Shown: positions 35,030 to 43,807 of the stretch, in pieces
Position numbering within the stretch: position 1 is the stretch's first letter
Layout of the letters: the number at the start of each line of letters is the position of its first letter
NCBI GenBank assembly: GCA_039930465.1
Contig: JBDTTU010000003.1
Span: 33,172 to 97,171, forward strand
Reading direction: 5' to 3'
Origin: LMDS01 sp039930465
GTDB taxonomy: Bacteria > Pseudomonadota > Gammaproteobacteria > Burkholderiales > Burkholderiaceae_C
Length of the DNA stretch: 64,000 nucleotides
The notes under the pieces: model-generated
The model's database searches: none
Seen by the model: the letters and a program-made list of their open reading frames with translations, nothing else
What the model was told of the DNA's origin: nothing
Position numbers and translations under genes: made by a program

Positions 35030-36321
35030 AACACGCATTCCTCTTCTGGATGAAGCGCACCGTGATCGCGCTCGGCATCATCGTGCTTGCCGTGCTGTGC
35101 ACCGCTGTGGCGAGCGCGGCGATGTTGTTCGCGAGCCTGCGTGCCACGCCGGGCGAATGGGCACAGGCCGTACCCGTCGGGCCCTGGCATGTGCAGTTGA
35201 GTGTGCCGGCGGTGTTGCGCCTGGCCACGCACCCGCTGGGCTTGCGCGCATTGGCGGGCCGCAGCTTCCACACTTCCCACGGCACGCTGCGCTTTCAGCA
35301 AGGCGCCGATGAAAGCTCGATCCGCATGGTCTGCGATCCGTGCACGCCGCATGCGGCCGTGCTGGGCAAGGGCGCGCTGCGCCTGCAACGTACCGAGCTG
35401 AGCCTGACCCGCGTCGGCCAGAACCACCTGCACGGCGACGTGCTCGCGGGAGCGGTTCGCGCGACGTGGAAAGTTCAGATCGAAAAGCGCAGCGTCGATC
35501 TGCGCGTGCAGGTGCCCGACGCGCCGATCGCCGACTTTTACGCCGCCGTTGGCGCAAACATTCCCGAGCTGGAGCGCGCCACCATCGAAGGCCGCGCCGG
35601 CGCCGAGCTGAGTGTGGCGCTGCCCTCGGGCGTGTGGCGTGTGCTGCCGCGCATCGAAGGCTTCAGCGTGAGCGGCCTCGGAACTGAAGCGCTACTCGGT
35701 GCCACGCCGCAGCCCGCCTGCGCGCGCCCGACACGCCGCGCCGATGCAACAGCGCCGTTTGGCGCGTGGCTGCCACGCGCGGTGGTCGCGGCCGAAGACC
35801 AGCGCTTCTACGAGCACGCGGGCATCGACGTGGTCGAGATGCGCGCGGCCTGGCGCTCGGGCACCGATACGAACCCGCACCCGCGCGGCGCCAGCACGCT
35901 CTCGCAACAACTCGCCAAGCTGCTCTACACCGGCGACGAGCGCAGCGCCGTGCGCAAGCTGCGTGAAGCGCTCTACGCTGTCGAGATGGACCGTGTGCTC
36001 GGCAAGGCGCGTGTACTGCAGCTCTACCTCACGGTTGCGCCCTGGGGCAACGGCCAGTGCGGTGCACAGGCCGCATCGCTACAAGTGCTGCACAAACGCG
36101 CTTCGGCTGTGACACCGATCGAAGCGGCCTGGCTCGCCAGCCTGTTGCGCAACCCCGAGGCCGAGCTGGCGCGTGTCGCTGCAAACGGCAGTGTCGACAA
36201 GGCGCGCGTGGCCGAGATCATCGAGGCGATGCGCCCGCTCGCCCGCACCCGTCGCGAAGCGCTGCAGCAGCAGCTTGGCGACTGGGCGCCGCCCGCTACA
36301 AGCGCATTCGCGGCGCGCTGA
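35026..36321 (+). CDS. GT51 peptidoglycan transglycosylase domain protein
   Basis: This 431-residue protein starts at GTG, overlapping the EpsI-like stop. It has an N-terminal membrane helix (about 10-35), a novel region of about 200 residues and a C-terminal GT51 domain. The GT51 motifs are EDQRFYEHAGID (catalytic Glu257), GASTLSQQLAKLLY, and a REALYAVEMDRVLGK block. It lacks a transpeptidase domain, so it resembles monofunctional MtgA, but the long N-terminal insert is unusual. It is coupled to the exosortase unit and may link surface anchoring to cell-wall growth. Confidence 0.87.
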   Translation: MKHAFLFWMKRTVIALGIIVLAVLCTAVASAAMLFASLRATPGEWAQAVPVGPWHVQLSVPAVLRLATHPLGLRALAGRSFHTSHGTLRFQQGADESSIRMVCDPCTPHAAVLGKGALRLQRTELSLTRVGQNHLHGDVLAGAVRATWKVQIEKRSVDLRVQVPDAPIADFYAAVGANIPELERATIEGRAGAELSVALPSGVWRVLPRIEGFSVSGLGTEALLGATPQPACARPTRRADATAPFGAWLPRAVVAAEDQRFYEHAGIDVVEMRAAWRSGTDTNPHPRGASTLSQQLAKLLYTGDERSAVRKLREALYAVEMDRVLGKARVLQLYLTVAPWGNGQCGAQAASLQVLHKRASAVTPIEAAWLASLLRNPEAELARVAANGSVDKARVAEIIEAMRPLARTRREALQQQLGDWAPPATSAFAAR

Positions 36322-37096
36322 CCGGCGGCAACTCGCGCCCGTCGAGCCAGGCCTGCACCAGCGCACCCGGCTCGCGCGCCTGCGCTGCGAGCCACACCAG
36401 CTCTGGGGGTGCCACGCGGGTGCCCGGCGCGCTGCTCGGCAGGCGCGCAGCGAGTTCGGTGACGAACGCGGCGACCTTCTGCACCCGCACCGGTTGTTCG
36501 GCTTGGGGCACCATGAAACGAAGCTGTGCGATCACGCCGTCGGCCAAGCGCTGCAGGCCGCTGGCAGCGCGCACGTCGGGCGCTGTTTGTGCCGGGCGCA
36601 CGAACACCACGTGCTCGAACCCGAGTGTGGCCACCGTGTGCTCGTCGAGGCTGGCCAGGCCCGCCTTCAAGGCCTGCGGCAAGCTCGCCATGCTGTGCGG
36701 CAACACCACCACGAGCCGGCGCACACCGCCGGCGAACAACCAGCGCGCGAGAGCGGGCAAGGCCTCTGGCTGCGGTTTCACGAACGCGTCTTCGCGGCCG
36801 TTGGCGCGGCGCGTGCGGTCGAAGACCACGAGCGCGATGTCGGCGGCGAGTGGTGCCGCCGGCGCTGTGTCGAGCGCCGAAGGCGCGACCACCAGCGGTT
36901 CGAGCCCGCGCATCGCGGCATGAAAGCCCTGCGTGACCAGCACCCGCACATGCGCGAAACGGCGCCCGGCCAGCAGGCGCTCCAGCACGGCCGAGCCGAG
37001 CGTGCCACCGCCGCCGACCACCAGCGCCGAAGGCTGCGGCAGCGCAGTGGGTGGGCGCGCGTGGCCGCCGCGCAAGGCTTCCTGGATCATGCTCAT
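36296..37096 (-). CDS. Rossmann-fold NAD(P)-binding protein
   Basis: This 266-residue protein has a glycine-rich dinucleotide site near the start (ALVVGGGGTLGSAVLERLL) and an atypical-SDR-like body (LVVFDRTRRANGRED; RLVVVLPHSM). The usual Tyr-x-x-x-Lys pair is not evident, so it may be a binding or structural protein. Its 3' end overlaps the converging transglycosylase gene by 26 bases. The function is unknown. Confidence 0.78.
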   Translation of the reverse strand: MSMIQEALRGGHARPPTALPQPSALVVGGGGTLGSAVLERLLAGRRFAHVRVLVTQGFHAAMRGLEPLVVAPSALDTAPAAPLAADIALVVFDRTRRANGREDAFVKPQPEALPALARWLFAGGVRRLVVVLPHSMASLPQALKAGLASLDEHTVATLGFEHVVFVRPAQTAPDVRAASGLQRLADGVIAQLRFMVPQAEQPVRVQKVAAFVTELAARLPSSAPGTRVAPPELVWLAAQAREPGALVQAWLDGRELPPVSAPRMRL

Positions 37097-37246
37097 GGCG
37101 CGACTGTAGCGAGCGGCCCGCCCTGGCAGGGGAAAGGCAGGAGCGGCCAGCCGGCCGCGGCGCACGCGGCCTTGAAACGAACGCGGCATGACCTCAGGTA
37201 GTGGCCGCGCGGTAGCATCGCCCCGCACCCATTCGGAGGAACTCGC

Positions 37247-37903
37247 ATGTTTCGCACCCAGACCCTGCCCGTGATTTCGTCGTTGGCGCAACCTTTCAGC
37301 CAGCGCCTGCTCCTGGCTGCTTTCGCGCTGCTCGCCACCCTGGGCCTGAGCGGCTGCGGCTACAACAGCTTCCAGCAGGTGGATGAGCAGGTGAAGGCCT
37401 CGTGGGCCGAGGTGCTGAACCAGTACCAACGCCGCGCCGACCTGATCCCGAACATCGTGTCCACGGTCAAGGGCGAAGCCAACTTCGAGCAGGAAACGCT
37501 GACCAAGGTGATCGAGGCGCGCTCGCGTGCCACCAGCATCCAGGCCACGCCGGAACTCGTCAACGACCCGGCCGCGTTCGAGAAATTCCAGGCCGCCCAA
37601 GGCCAGCTCACCGGCGCGCTGAGCCGGCTGATGGTGGTGGCCGAGCAGTACCCCAACCTCAAGGCCAACGCGGCATTTCAAGACTTGCGCGTGCAGCTCG
37701 AAGGCACCGAGAACCGCATCACCGTGGCGCGCAATCGCTACATCAAGACCGTGGCCGACTACAACGTGCTGGCGCGCAGCTTCCCGAGCAACCTGACGGC
37801 GATGGTCTTCGGCTACAAGGTCAAGCCCAGTTTCACGGTGCAGAACGAAGCCGAGATCTCGAAGCCACCGGCGGTGAGCTTCGACAAGCCGGCGTCGAAG
37901 TGA
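37247..37903 (+). CDS. lemA: LemA family lipoprotein
   Basis: This 218-residue protein has a lipobox (LGLSGC, Cys37) and the LemA helical domain (QVKASWAEVLNQYQRRADL; ENRITVARNRYIKTVADYN). GGAGGAACTCGC precedes the ATG. LemA proteins are membrane-attached helical-bundle proteins of unclear role. The two TPM-domain genes just downstream form a conserved partnership with LemA. Confidence 0.93.
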   Translation: MFRTQTLPVISSLAQPFSQRLLLAAFALLATLGLSGCGYNSFQQVDEQVKASWAEVLNQYQRRADLIPNIVSTVKGEANFEQETLTKVIEARSRATSIQATPELVNDPAAFEKFQAAQGQLTGALSRLMVVAEQYPNLKANAAFQDLRVQLEGTENRITVARNRYIKTVADYNVLARSFPSNLTAMVFGYKVKPSFTVQNEAEISKPPAVSFDKPASK

Positions 37904-37925
37904 TCGCGGCATCGCAGGTCTGTTA

Positions 37926-38828
37926 GTGCGCCTGACCTTGCGCCTGCTCGCTGCGTTGCTGACGGCGGTGTCGCTGTGCCTCGCGATGCCCGCGAGCGCG
38001 CAGGACGTGCCGGTGCCGCCGCTCAGCGGCCGGGTGATCGACCAGACCGGCACGCTCACCGCGGCGCAGGCGCAAGCACTGTCCGCCAAGCTCGAAGCGA
38101 TCGAAACGCAGCGCGGCGCGCAGGTCGTCGTGCTGATCGTGCCGACCACACAGCCCGAAGACATCGCCAGTTACGGGCAGCGTGTGGCCGACACCTGGAA
38201 GGTGGGCCGGCGCGACGTGGGCGACGGCGTCGTGATCGTGGTCGCCAAGAACGACCGGCGCATCAACATCGAAGTCGCCAAGACGCTCGAAGGTGCGATC
38301 CCCGACGTGATCGCCGGCCGCATCATCAGCGAGCAGATCAAACCAGCCTTTCGCGCCGAAGACTACGCTGGCGGGCTCAACGCGGCGGTCGACAAACTCG
38401 GCGCCCGCATCGCCGGCGAAGCCTTGCCCGAGCCCACGGCGAAGGGTGGCGGTGCCAACCGGGGCGTGGGCGGCTTCGACCTGCAAGACCTCGCGATCTT
38501 CCTGTTCGTCGGCGTGCCGATCGCTGGCGCGATGCTGACCGCCATCTTCGGCCGCAAGCTCGGCTCGCTCGTCACCGGTGCGGCCGTCGGCGGGTTGGGC
38601 TGGTGGCTCACGGCCAGTTTGCTGGTGGCGGGCGGTGCCGGGCTGATCGCGCTCTTTCTGGTCGGCGTGATGGGCCTGGGCAGCCGCGGCGGCCGTTCGG
38701 GCGGGCCGATCATCTGGGGCGGTGGCGGCGGGGGAGGTTTTGGCGGTGGTGGCGGCGGCGGAGGCGGTGGCTTCAGCTCTGGCGGGGGTGGTGACTTTGG
38801 TGGCGGTGGCGCCTCGGGAGACTGGTGA
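37926..38828 (+). CDS. TPM domain protein, YgcG-like, Gly-rich tail
   Basis: This 300-residue protein starts at GTG and has a signal peptide (to about residue 25, PASAQ). A TPM/Psb32-like domain covers about 35-170 (VIDQTGTLTAAQAQALSAKL; VVLIVPTT). One or two membrane helices lie at about 195-250. The last 50 residues are mostly Gly and Ser. It lies 22 bases after lemA. TPM domains in LemA operons are envelope-facing, and some relatives have phosphatase activity. Confidence 0.9.
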   Translation: MRLTLRLLAALLTAVSLCLAMPASAQDVPVPPLSGRVIDQTGTLTAAQAQALSAKLEAIETQRGAQVVVLIVPTTQPEDIASYGQRVADTWKVGRRDVGDGVVIVVAKNDRRINIEVAKTLEGAIPDVIAGRIISEQIKPAFRAEDYAGGLNAAVDKLGARIAGEALPEPTAKGGGANRGVGGFDLQDLAIFLFVGVPIAGAMLTAIFGRKLGSLVTGAAVGGLGWWLTASLLVAGGAGLIALFLVGVMGLGSRGGRSGGPIIWGGGGGGGFGGGGGGGGGGFSSGGGGDFGGGGASGDW

Positions 38829-38829
38829 G

Positions 38830-39339
38830 ATGGGCCACTGGATCACGCGCCTTTTCAAACACCGCCGTTTCGACGAAGGCGACGCACAACGCCTGCTCGG
38901 CACCGGCGCCGTGCAGCGCGTGCAAGCGCGCGTGGCGGCCAGCGAAACCGCCCACAGCGGCGAGATCCGTGTCTGCGTCGAAGCGGGGCTGCCGTGGAGC
39001 TACCTGCGCCGCAGTGCCACGCCGCGCGAGCGCGCGGTGGCCATGTTCGGCAAGCTGCGCGTGTGGGACACAGAACACAACAACGGCGTGCTGATCTACC
39101 TGCTGATCGCCGAACACGCGATCGAGATCGTGGCCGACCGCGGCCTGGCGCGGCACGTGGCTGACGCCGCCTGGCAGCGCATCACCGCCACGATGAAAGC
39201 CGAATTCCAGCGTGGCGAGTTCGAGGCCGGCTTGAACCAGGCCGTTGACGCGGTCGACGCCTTGCTGCGCGAACACTTCGCACTCGCGCCGGGCGAGGCC
39301 AACCCGAACGAATTGCCCGACGCGCCCGATTTGCGCTGA
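38830..39339 (+). CDS. Second TPM domain protein
   Basis: This 169-residue protein has no signal peptide. It contains a TPM-like domain (HSGEIRVCVEAGLPWSYL; NNGVLIYLLIAEHAIEIVAD, then RGEFEAGLNQAVDAV). It starts two bases after the previous stop. The lemA-TPM-TPM order is a recurring proteobacterial cassette. The function is unknown; it probably works at the inner face of the same complex. Confidence 0.87.
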   Translation: MGHWITRLFKHRRFDEGDAQRLLGTGAVQRVQARVAASETAHSGEIRVCVEAGLPWSYLRRSATPRERAVAMFGKLRVWDTEHNNGVLIYLLIAEHAIEIVADRGLARHVADAAWQRITATMKAEFQRGEFEAGLNQAVDAVDALLREHFALAPGEANPNELPDAPDLR

Positions 39340-39403
39340 CGGGTACGCCAGTTTGCCGCCCTGCCGGTGCGAGCCGGCTCGGTGGAAGGTCAGCCGCTCG
39401 GTT

Positions 39404-39736
39404 TTACGCAGCCACGCGTTGCTGCAGCGCCTCTTGAGCCAGTGTGTTGATGCTCTTGCCTTCGGCTTGCGCCACGATGGCCAGCTTTTCGTGGAGAGCC
39501 GGCGAGATGCGCAGGTTGAACTTGCCAGAGTAGTTTCGGCGAGGTTCGATGCCCTTCTCCTGGCACACCTCCAAGAAGACTTGCAATGACTTCTTGAACT
39601 CTGCGCGCAGTTCTTTGGGGTTCTTCCCGTAGAAGTCTGCACCTCCGCTCAGGCCAAGGATTTCGCCTCGAAAAACATCCAGTTCCGCGTCGTATTCGAT
39701 CTTCGCGCTGAATCCGTCAAGGGTCATCATGTTCAT
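39404..39736 (-). CDS. hicB: HicB-family antitoxin
   Basis: This 110-residue protein has a partially degraded RNase-H-like N-terminal domain (SAKIEYDAELDVFRGEILG; ADFYGKNPKELRAEFKKSL) and a ribbon-helix-helix DNA-binding tail (KFNLRISPALHEKLAIVAQ, then EGKSINTLAQEAL). In intact loci it neutralises HicA and represses its own promoter. Here hicA is broken, so HicB is an orphan, probably kept as a DNA-binding regulator. Confidence 0.9.
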   Translation of the reverse strand: MNMMTLDGFSAKIEYDAELDVFRGEILGLSGGADFYGKNPKELRAEFKKSLQVFLEVCQEKGIEPRRNYSGKFNLRISPALHEKLAIVAQAEGKSINTLAQEALQQRVAA

Positions 39737-39853
39737 GGTGCTACTCCGTGCTGTTCAACCCACTTTCGAATGCTCGCAACCGCCCCTTTGTCAGTGTTCG
39801 CTTGTCGGGTGGGCAAAGACCAATTCGAGCGCGCGTTGATGCTTGCGCTTCAT
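39733..39853 (-). pseudogene. hicA: hicA toxin remnant with internal deletion
   Basis: The minus strand starts MKRKHQRALELVFAHPTS, the typical HicA N-terminus, then hits a stop (EH*). In the next frame the HicA C-terminus follows at once (NTDKGAVASIRKWVEQHGV), and its TGA overlaps hicB's ATG as in a normal hicAB pair. About 45 codons, including the catalytic His, are gone and the frame is shifted, so no toxin can be made. Both ends are well preserved, which implies a recent deletion. Confidence 0.85.
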
Positions 39854-39860
39854 GCAACAT

Positions 39861-39879
39861 GGTACCGCAATCGGGTACC
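39861..39879. promoter_or_regulatory. Candidate HicB operator: paired GGTACC sites
   Basis: Two GGTACC palindromes 13 bases apart lie just upstream of the hicA start. Spacing and position fit a HicB ribbon-helix-helix operator, but no binding consensus is known to me for this protein. Confidence 0.4.
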
Positions 39880-39914
39880 GTGACAGTGCCAAGAGAATCG
39901 CCGGCTGACAGGCC

Positions 39915-40934
39915 CTAGTTCGGGTGCGCGTCGGCGCTCGCTTCGGTGGGCTGCGTGCGCACGGCCCACATCACGCCCGCAACGAGCAAGGCCACGCCGA
40001 TCAGCGTCTCGGCCTGCGGCGCGCGCCCGCGCAATGTGAACGCGTAACTCAGCGCGGCCAGCGTTTCGAACACGATCAACTGGCCCGAGAGCGACGGTGG
40101 CAGACGCTGGCTAGCTTCGTTCCAACACAGCGTGCCGAGCCACGAGGCGAGCAGGCCGATCGTGAACATCAGCAGCAGGAAGTCAACTACCCGCGGGCCG
40201 AAGGGCATCGGAAAAGCGTCGCCGCTGGCAACGCTCCAGCCCCACGCGAGCGCATAGCCGATCAAGGCGAGCGGCAAGGTCATCAAACCCTGCGCCGTGG
40301 CCCAGCCGCGCGGGCTGCGCTCGGGGTGGGCGCGCAGCCATTCGGCGTTGCGGATCGGGTACCAGGTCCAGCACACCACCGCGCCGGCGGCCAGCAAACC
40401 ACCGAGTGCGTAGCGCGCCAGGTCGGCCTTCGGGTCGCTCTTCAGTGCGTCGAGTTCGACGTGGTTGACGAGCGCGATGCCCAGCCCGATCAGCAGCAGC
40501 GAAGGCAACAGGCGACGCCATTGCAGCGGCGCTTCGACGCGTGCGCCCGGCGCGGCGCGGCGCAGTTTCGAGGTGATGGCGATCACGACCGGCAGCGTGC
40601 CGATGATCATCGTCGGCAGCGGCCCGCCGGCGCGCTGGATGGCACTGGCCAGGAACAGGTAGTAGACGATGTTGCCGACCAGCGCGAGCTTCAGCGCTTC
40701 GAGCCAGTCGGCCCGCGCGAGCTGGCGCAGCTTGTCGCGGTCGAACCAGGCGAGCGGCAGCGCGATCAGCCCGAACGCGAGGTAACGCCCGAACGACTGC
40801 AGCGTGGCCGGGTACTCCGGCAGCAGCAGCGGACCGACGAACACCAGCCCCCACATCAGGCCGGCGGCGAGCGCAAAAAATACTCCGGTGAACAGCGGGG
40901 CGGTGAACATCATGAGCGCGGGAGTGTCGCTCAT
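39915..40934 (-). CDS. DMT-superfamily (EamA) transporter
   Basis: This protein of about 339 residues has some ten membrane helices arranged as two EamA repeats (AAGLMWGLVFVGPLLLPEYP in the first; TIGLLASWLGTLCWNEAS in the second). It is an inner-membrane exporter or permease for small metabolites; the substrate is unknown. ATG 40934 was chosen; an in-frame GTG lies 12 bases upstream. The 60 bases between it and hicA hold only the hic operator region. Confidence 0.87.
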   Translation of the reverse strand: MSDTPALMMFTAPLFTGVFFALAAGLMWGLVFVGPLLLPEYPATLQSFGRYLAFGLIALPLAWFDRDKLRQLARADWLEALKLALVGNIVYYLFLASAIQRAGGPLPTMIIGTLPVVIAITSKLRRAAPGARVEAPLQWRRLLPSLLLIGLGIALVNHVELDALKSDPKADLARYALGGLLAAGAVVCWTWYPIRNAEWLRAHPERSPRGWATAQGLMTLPLALIGYALAWGWSVASGDAFPMPFGPRVVDFLLLMFTIGLLASWLGTLCWNEASQRLPPSLSGQLIVFETLAALSYAFTLRGRAPQAETLIGVALLVAGVMWAVRTQPTEASADAHPN

Positions 40935-41098
40935 GTCGCGGTGCACGGAACCCGGCGCGCCTTGCGTGGAGCCTCGGTGTGCGGGCCGGTACGCAACCCC
41001 GTTACAAGATTTCCCGGTGGGGCTGTCGATTCCGCCGGCCGCGGTTCGTCGTATGGTTGAGGCTCACCTCCAACCCTTTGCCACACGGAGTTTTCATC

Positions 41099-41515
41099 AT
41101 GCAGATCCAGCCCTACCTGTTCTTCAACGGCCGCTGCGAAGAAGCGATCGATTTCTACCGCAAGGCGCTCGGCGCCGAAGTGGAAATGATGATGCGATTC
41201 AGCGAAAACCCCGATCCGATGCCACCGGGCATGCTCGCGCCAGGCTTCGAGAACAAGGTGATGCACGCGGCGCTGCGCATCGGCGGCGCGGTGATGATGG
41301 CCTCAGACGGCATGGCCGCCGGCGAGACGAATTTCAAAGGCTTTTCGCTCGCGATCTACGCGCCCGACGCGGCCGGCGTCGACCGTTTGTTCAACGCGCT
41401 CGTCGAAGGCGGCAGCGTGACGATGCCGCTCGGCAAAACCTTCTGGTCGCCACGCTTCGGCATGGTGACTGACCGCTTCGGCGTCGGTTGGATGGTCAGC
41501 ATCAGCGAGGCCTGA
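41099..41515 (+). CDS. VOC family protein, PhnB-like
   Basis: This 138-residue protein has the PhnB/3-demethylubiquinone-like glyoxalase fold (PYLFFNGRCEEAIDFYRKAL; PRFGMVTDRFGVGWMV). CGGAG precedes the ATG. PhnB-type VOC proteins are mostly of unknown activity. It is a single gene between divergent and convergent neighbours. Confidence 0.88.
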   Translation: MQIQPYLFFNGRCEEAIDFYRKALGAEVEMMMRFSENPDPMPPGMLAPGFENKVMHAALRIGGAVMMASDGMAAGETNFKGFSLAIYAPDAAGVDRLFNALVEGGSVTMPLGKTFWSPRFGMVTDRFGVGWMVSISEA

Positions 41516-41650
41516 AGGCCGGCCCCACCGCAGCACGAGCGCTTGACGCACGGCAGCGCTGGATGGCGCTGCTGGTGCTGTGTCTGGGCGTGCAAGCGAA
41601 TGCTCTGGGGTGGTTTCAATACCATCGTCGAGCTCTGAAACCGCCAGCGC

Positions 41651-43111
41651 TCACGGCGCTTGCAAACGCTTGAGCGCGGCGAGCGTCATGTCGGCGATGC
41701 GACCCGACGAGCCTTCGCGTTTGAACTCGTCGCGCAAGGCTTCGAAGCGCACACGGGCGCTGGCCCGCTCGCCGGCCGCTTCTTCCAGCGAAGCCAGCAG
41801 GTAGCGCCAGAGCGCTCGCCGGTCTTCGCGCACATCGGCTTCCGGAAACAACCACAAGAACGTGGCCACGCCATCGGCGTCGTGGATCGCGGCGACGAAA
41901 CCCTCGCGCCGTTCGCGCGACAGCAGCGAGTCGTAGTAGACGTAGGTCCACAGGCGGTCGCTCAAGCCGGGCGCCGTGGTTTCGCCACGCTGGCGCATGT
42001 CGTTCGCCGCGCGTGCCGCTTCGATCTGGCCCGGGCCGGGGGTGTAGTAGAGCAGCGCTGCGAACTGCATCGTTCGCACCCAGTCGTGTTCGCGCCCGCC
42101 CGCGAGCGCCACCTTGAAGTGCTCGCGCGCGGCGTCGATCGGCCCGCGCTGCACCATCGTGTAGTGGCCCAGCATCGTGTGGGCGTAGACGTTGTCGGCA
42201 TCCAGCGCCAGCGCCTTGCGGTAGTGCGTTTGCGGGTCGAGCCCGCCCACGCCTTCACGGGTGCGCAGGTGGTCGGCCCAGCCCATGTGGGCTTGCAGGT
42301 CGGCGCCTCGTTGGCCGGTGGCCGCTGCGGCACCTTCGGCCAGTACCGGCAAGACACGCTCGACGATGGCGGTGAAGCTGTCTTTGTCGGCCTGCACCCG
42401 GATCTCGCGCAACCAGCGCATCGCGCAGTCTTCGTGTGCCCGGCGCACGGCGGGCAGGTCGGGCTGCGTCTTGGTGATCTCGGCGAAGCGTTGCCATGCG
42501 AGCGCATGGTTGCCTGACTCGCAGAGCTGCACCGCTGCCGCCAAGGCGGTGGCCTGCGAGGCCGCGGCAGCACTGGCCTGGGCTTGCGCTGCCGTGGCGG
42601 CGCGGGCGCGTTCGTCACGCCGCTTCTGCCAGTTCAGCGTGCCCACGGTTCCCAGCCCAAGCGCCACCGCCAGGCCGGCGCCGCCCAACGCCAGCCAGAG
42701 TTTTGTGCGCGACGGTGCCTTGACCCGTTCGACCGCAGCCACGGTCTCGGCGACCAGGTCACCTTGCGGTTCGAGGATGGTCACGGCGCGCAGGTACGGA
42801 GGGATCGCCTCCTTGGGCACGGGTGCCACCTTGACCGGCAGCACATGGCCGCCCGGGTGGTGCCAGCGCGTTTTGGCCATGTCGAGTTCGGCGAGCGCAT
42901 AACTGCCGGCGGCCACGCTCTCGGGGCTGAGCAGAAACAGCAGCAGGTCGCAGCCGAGCACGGCCTCGCGAATCTTTTCGTCGAAAGGCTGGCCGGGGAT
43001 CAGCTCCGAACGGTCGCGGAACACCTCGTGCCGGCCGTCGGCTTCGAGCGCGAGCTGCAAGCGTTCGCACAGCTCGCCGTACTTCGATGAATACGAAATG
43101 AAGATCTGCAC
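41651..43111 (-). CDS. TIR domain, membrane-anchored TPR protein (second copy type)
   Basis: This 486-residue protein starts at GTG 43111, placed by GGAGG seven bases upstream; a longer frame exists but has no such site. Residues 1-140 are a TIR domain (VQIFISYSSKYGELCERL; SYALAELDMAKT with the likely Glu). One membrane helix lies at about 160-180 (WLALGGAGLAVALGLGTVG), then an Ala-rich coiled coil and TPR-like helices (ADNVYAHTMLGHYTMVQRG). The layout copies the TIR-TPR protein of the CHAT unit, but it lacks that protein's extra C-terminal domain and no CHAT gene is adjacent. Confidence 0.85.
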   Translation of the reverse strand: MQIFISYSSKYGELCERLQLALEADGRHEVFRDRSELIPGQPFDEKIREAVLGCDLLLFLLSPESVAAGSYALAELDMAKTRWHHPGGHVLPVKVAPVPKEAIPPYLRAVTILEPQGDLVAETVAAVERVKAPSRTKLWLALGGAGLAVALGLGTVGTLNWQKRRDERARAATAAQAQASAAAASQATALAAAVQLCESGNHALAWQRFAEITKTQPDLPAVRRAHEDCAMRWLREIRVQADKDSFTAIVERVLPVLAEGAAAATGQRGADLQAHMGWADHLRTREGVGGLDPQTHYRKALALDADNVYAHTMLGHYTMVQRGPIDAAREHFKVALAGGREHDWVRTMQFAALLYYTPGPGQIEAARAANDMRQRGETTAPGLSDRLWTYVYYDSLLSRERREGFVAAIHDADGVATFLWLFPEADVREDRRALWRYLLASLEEAAGERASARVRFEALRDEFKREGSSGRIADMTLAALKRLQAP

Positions 43112-43182
43112 CGCCGGGCCTCCGTCGCTGTCGAGGTCGTGAACGCAGACCATATCACCGGCCGCGCTCGTTACCATCGTGC

Positions 43183-43806
43183 ATGGCCACCGCCACCACC
43201 ACCACTGTCGAAGAGCTGCTGAGCCTGGCGCTTCGCCATGTCAACGCGGGCCAACGCGAGCGTGCGAGGCTGCTGTGCGAACACGCGCTGGCGGCATTCG
43301 CGCCGCATGCCGCCGTGCACCAGCTGCTGGCCGTGCTCGATTTACAGCAGGGTGATGTTGCAAGCGCGCGCGAGCACACGGCGGCCAGCCTGGCGCTGCG
43401 CGCCGATCATTTGCCGACGCTCTTGCTCGCCGGCGAAGCGGCCCGCGGCGCAGGTGCACTGCCCGACGCGCTGCGAGCTTTCGAGCGTGCCGTGTGGCTC
43501 GCACCGGAGCACGCCGAGGCCTGGTTCCAGATCGGGCTGGTGAGTCAGGACCTGCGCGACTTCGACAAAGCCGCTGCGGCCTTTCGTCGGGTGCTGGCGC
43601 TGACGGCAAGCGCCGAGGTCGAGGTCAACCTGGGCATCGTGCTGCAGGAGGCGGGCCAGTTCAACGAGGCGCTGCGGGCCTTCGGCCGCGCCTATCGATT
43701 GCGCGACGCCACCTTCGGCCGCATCGCGCATGCGCTGTCTACGCCAAACGTCGGCCGCCTGTGGCTGAATCTCGACGAGCTTCGGGAAGCGCTGCGCCGC
43801 GCCTGA
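43183..43806 (+). CDS. TPR repeat protein
   Basis: This 207-residue soluble protein is built of about five TPR units (ALRAFERAVWLAPEHAEAWF; DFDKAAAAFRRVLAL; QFNEALRAFGRAYRL). There is no signal peptide. It is divergent from the TIR-TPR gene (71-base gap) and converges on the next gene with two bases between stops. It is a likely protein-protein adaptor with an unknown partner. Confidence 0.83.
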   Translation: MATATTTTVEELLSLALRHVNAGQRERARLLCEHALAAFAPHAAVHQLLAVLDLQQGDVASAREHTAASLALRADHLPTLLLAGEAARGAGALPDALRAFERAVWLAPEHAEAWFQIGLVSQDLRDFDKAAAAFRRVLALTASAEVEVNLGIVLQEAGQFNEALRAFGRAYRLRDATFGRIAHALSTPNVGRLWLNLDELREALRRA

Positions 43807-43807
43807 A

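Noticed and set aside
42999..43177. Longer start for the second TIR-TPR gene (ATG 43177)
   Set aside because: GGAGG is placed for GTG 43111, and the TIR domain begins exactly there.
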